From Bifidobacterium breve (lineage in GTDB: Bacteria; Actinomycetota; Acidimicrobiia; Acidimicrobiales; Ilumatobacteraceae): a stretch of DNA of 6,869 nucleotides. Below the pieces are notes generated by a model. That model searched no databases, was not told the DNA's origin, and worked only from the letters and a program-made list of their open reading frames with translations. This document shows, one piece after another, positions 5,713-6,869 of the stretch. The stretch lies in the NCBI GenBank assembly GCA_943325425.2, contig CALPPJ020000068.1:1-6869 (forward strand), written 5' to 3'. Both the position numbers and the translations under genes were made by a program. How positions within the stretch are numbered: the stretch's first letter is position 1; every line of letters starts with the position of its first letter.

Positions 5713-6482
5713 GCGCGTTGGCTACTCACCGAAAGAACTTCACCAGTCATATAACTCGAGTAATCACTGGCTAAAAAGACAATCACATTGGCGATTTCCC
5801 ATGGTTCGGCAAATCGACCGAAGGCTTCTCGTTGGGTGAGTTCGGCGAGTAGTTCATCGCTCGTGACTTTGGCCAAGTTGGCATGCATCGCGATACTCGG
5901 CGAAACAGCGTTAATGCGCACTCCGCGCGGGCCAGCTTCAATTGCTGCGCAGCGGGTGAGCGCCATGACACCTGCCTTGGCTGCGGCGTAGTGGGCTTGA
6001 CCTTCTTGGGCGCGCCATCCGAGCACGCTCGCGTTATTGACGATGACTCCCGAGCCACGCGCGTACATGTGATTGAGAGCAGCACGCGTGCATCGCATCG
6101 TTCCGTTCAGCGTGACATCAAGAACGATCGACCATTGATCATCAGTCATTTCATGCAGTTGAGCAGTGCCACCAAGACCAGCGTTGTTCACGAGGACATC
6201 GATAGCACCAAGTTCTTTGGCGGCTTCGGCAATCAGATTCTGAACGCTTTCCTCGTTGGTGACATCGCAGGGGATGCCGATCACGCCAAGCTCAGCAGCC
6301 GTCTCGGCGAGGCGGCGTTCGTGTTTGTCAGAGATAACAACACGAGCACCTTCTTCAATGCACTTACGTGCGGTTGAGGAACCGATGCCACTTCCGGCTG
6401 CTGCAGTAATGAGAACGCCTTTGCCAGCAAGTAATCCATGACCGGGAACATATTGCGGATTCTTCGTGCTGATATCTGGCAT
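5709..6482 (-). CDS. Short-chain dehydrogenase/reductase, IpdF-like
   Basis: A 257-residue classical SDR. The nucleotide motif TAAAGSGIG (26-34) replaces the usual TGxxxGIG. Asp52 at the end of the second strand (ISDKHE) favours NAD(H). NNAG is at 99-102, Asn126 follows, and the catalytic set is Ser152 in NNASVLGW, Tyr165 and Lys169 in HYAAAKAG. The Ala-rich Rossmann motif, NNASVLGWRAQ, ALTRCAAIEAG and INAVSPSIA all recall mycobacterial IpdF (Rv3559c), which oxidises the 5-hydroxyl of a HIP-CoA intermediate in degradation of the last two steroid rings. IpdF lies next to FadE30 in mycobacteria, and here an acyl-CoA dehydrogenase is directly upstream. Start ATG 6482 has a strong AGAGGAG site. 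The stop overlaps the crotonase start by ATGA. SDR identity is firm; the steroid role is inference from similarity and gene order recalled from memory. Confidence 0.94.
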   Translation of the reverse strand: MPDISTKNPQYVPGHGLLAGKGVLITAAAGSGIGSSTARKCIEEGARVVISDKHERRLAETAAELGVIGIPCDVTNEESVQNLIAEAAKELGAIDVLVNNAGLGGTAQLHEMTDDQWSIVLDVTLNGTMRCTRAALNHMYARGSGVIVNNASVLGWRAQEGQAHYAAAKAGVMALTRCAAIEAGPRGVRINAVSPSIAMHANLAKVTSDELLAELTQREAFGRFAEPWEIANVIVFLASDYSSYMTGEVLSVSSQRA

Positions 6483-6488
6483 GAGTGG

Positions 6489-6495
6489 CTCCTCT
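6489..6495 (-). promoter_or_regulatory. Ribosome binding site of the IpdF-like reductase
   Basis: On the minus strand AGAGGAG lies six bases before ATG 6482, the best Shine-Dalgarno in the window, and it fixes the start of the reductase. It lies in the 35-nt gap after the acyl-CoA dehydrogenase, where I see no terminator hairpin, so the genes are probably on one transcript. Confidence 0.75.
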
Positions 6496-6517
6496 GATGA
6501 TTTTGTTGAGATAGGTG

Positions 6518-6869
6518 TCAGCGCGGAAGGCCGAGCACGCGCTCGCCCAAAACGTTGCGTTGAATTTCGTTTGACCCACCGTAGATGGTGTCAGACCGAG
6601 TGAACAGGAACAGTTTCTGTTCAAGAGTTAATTCGTACGGGAACCCCTCGGCGATCAGGCCAGCTGGTCCCATGATGTCAATCATCAACTCGCCAAGATC
6701 TCGATGCCAAGTTCCCCAGAAAAGCTTGGAGATGCTGGCTTCTGGCCCAGGAACGCCCTTGGCCGACATGCTGCGTAATGCATTGAGTTTGAGCAACTGT
6801 AAACCGGTGTGGGCCTTGGCCAGTTTTTGCCGAATAGTCGGATCGTCGATCTTGCCAAATTCGCGAGCG
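6518..6869 (-). CDS. Acyl-CoA dehydrogenase, C-terminal part (N-terminus off the right edge), FadE30-like position
   Basis: The last 116 residues of an FAD-dependent acyl-CoA dehydrogenase, which introduces a 2,3 double bond into an acyl-CoA. The frame is open to the right edge; the start and most of the protein lie outside. The visible part is the C-terminal helical domain: a helix with AREFGKIDDP and RQKLAKAHTG, then GVPGPEASISKLFW, then RSDTIYGGSNEIQRN, which contacts FAD across the dimer, and the end ERVLGLPR. The catalytic Glu position cannot be assigned confidently from this fragment. PGPEASISKLFW and the GGSNEIQRN tail are general features of FadE proteins acting on bulky or branched substrates. 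The adjacent IpdF-like reductase matches the mycobacterial fadE30-ipdF order, suggesting a HIP-CoA dehydrogenase. That is a hypothesis; the family call itself is secure. Confidence 0.94.
   Translation of the reverse strand, partial: AREFGKIDDPTIRQKLAKAHTGLQLLKLNALRSMSAKGVPGPEASISKLFWGTWHRDLGELMIDIMGPAGLIAEGFPYELTLEQKLFLFTRSDTIYGGSNEIQRNVLGERVLGLPR

Noticed and set aside
5141..5839. Long plus-strand frame of 232 codons opposite the crotonase and reductase
   Set aside because: Ser/Thr/Arg-rich translation with no domain, lying antisense to two clear enzymes that share an ATGA junction; a codon-bias shadow.
1..6869. Defence system, toxin-antitoxin, CRISPR or mobile element
   Set aside because: The MoxR/VWA pair can appear in ternary-like conflict systems, but here the ATPase is of the CoxD type and no TerD, nuclease or effector gene is present. 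No repeats or transposase motifs are seen.

Overview
The window looks like chromosomal DNA of an actinobacterium with a balanced base composition (about half G+C by eye). The gene content (Rv2913c-type amidohydrolase, CoxD/CoxE-type pair, IpdF-like reductase beside an acyl-CoA dehydrogenase) fits Actinobacteria. The moderate G+C suggests a lineage such as aquatic Acidimicrobiia rather than high-G+C mycobacteria or streptomycetes. That placement is inference from remembered family features, not from a search. I see no RNA genes, insertion sequences, CRISPR arrays or phage genes, and coding density is very high.

Layout: (1) 1-1942, minus strand: a MoxR/CoxD-type AAA+ ATPase followed 11 nt later by a CoxE-type von Willebrand A protein that runs off the left edge. 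(2) 1943-2058: a divergent intergenic region of 116 nt, the only real non-coding gap. It holds a perfect 12-bp palindrome, a CAAGnnCTTG box like the core of the mycobacterial KstR2 operator, a small hairpin and a strong ribosome binding site. (3) 2059-3795, plus strand: a 578-residue D-aminoacylase-like amidohydrolase whose metal site seems incomplete against the canonical enzymes. (4) 3792-6869, minus strand, transcribed right to left as one probable operon: acyl-CoA dehydrogenase (C-terminal 116 residues only), IpdF-like short-chain dehydrogenase, crotonase-fold protein (ATGA overlap with the reductase), GTP cyclohydrolase I (folE) and a NUDIX hydrolase. The NUDIX stop codon interlocks with that of the amidohydrolase.

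How the parts may work together: the dehydrogenase-reductase-crotonase trio is a beta-oxidation-like module. The reductase closely recalls IpdF, and its neighbour sits where FadE30 sits in mycobacteria, so degradation of the last steroid rings (HIP-CoA pathway) is the leading hypothesis. folE and NUDIX could supply two consecutive steps of folate synthesis: GTP to dihydroneopterin triphosphate, then removal of pyrophosphate. The MoxR/VWA pair is normally a chaperone system that inserts metals or matures cofactors in large enzymes, and no obvious client lies in the window.

All seven genes whose relevant active-site region is visible keep open frames, and I saw no frameshift. No wholly new system is evident. 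The points most worth following are the folE-NUDIX pair, the possible KstR2-type site, the atypical amidohydrolase metal site and the crotonase with only one of the two hydratase glutamates.
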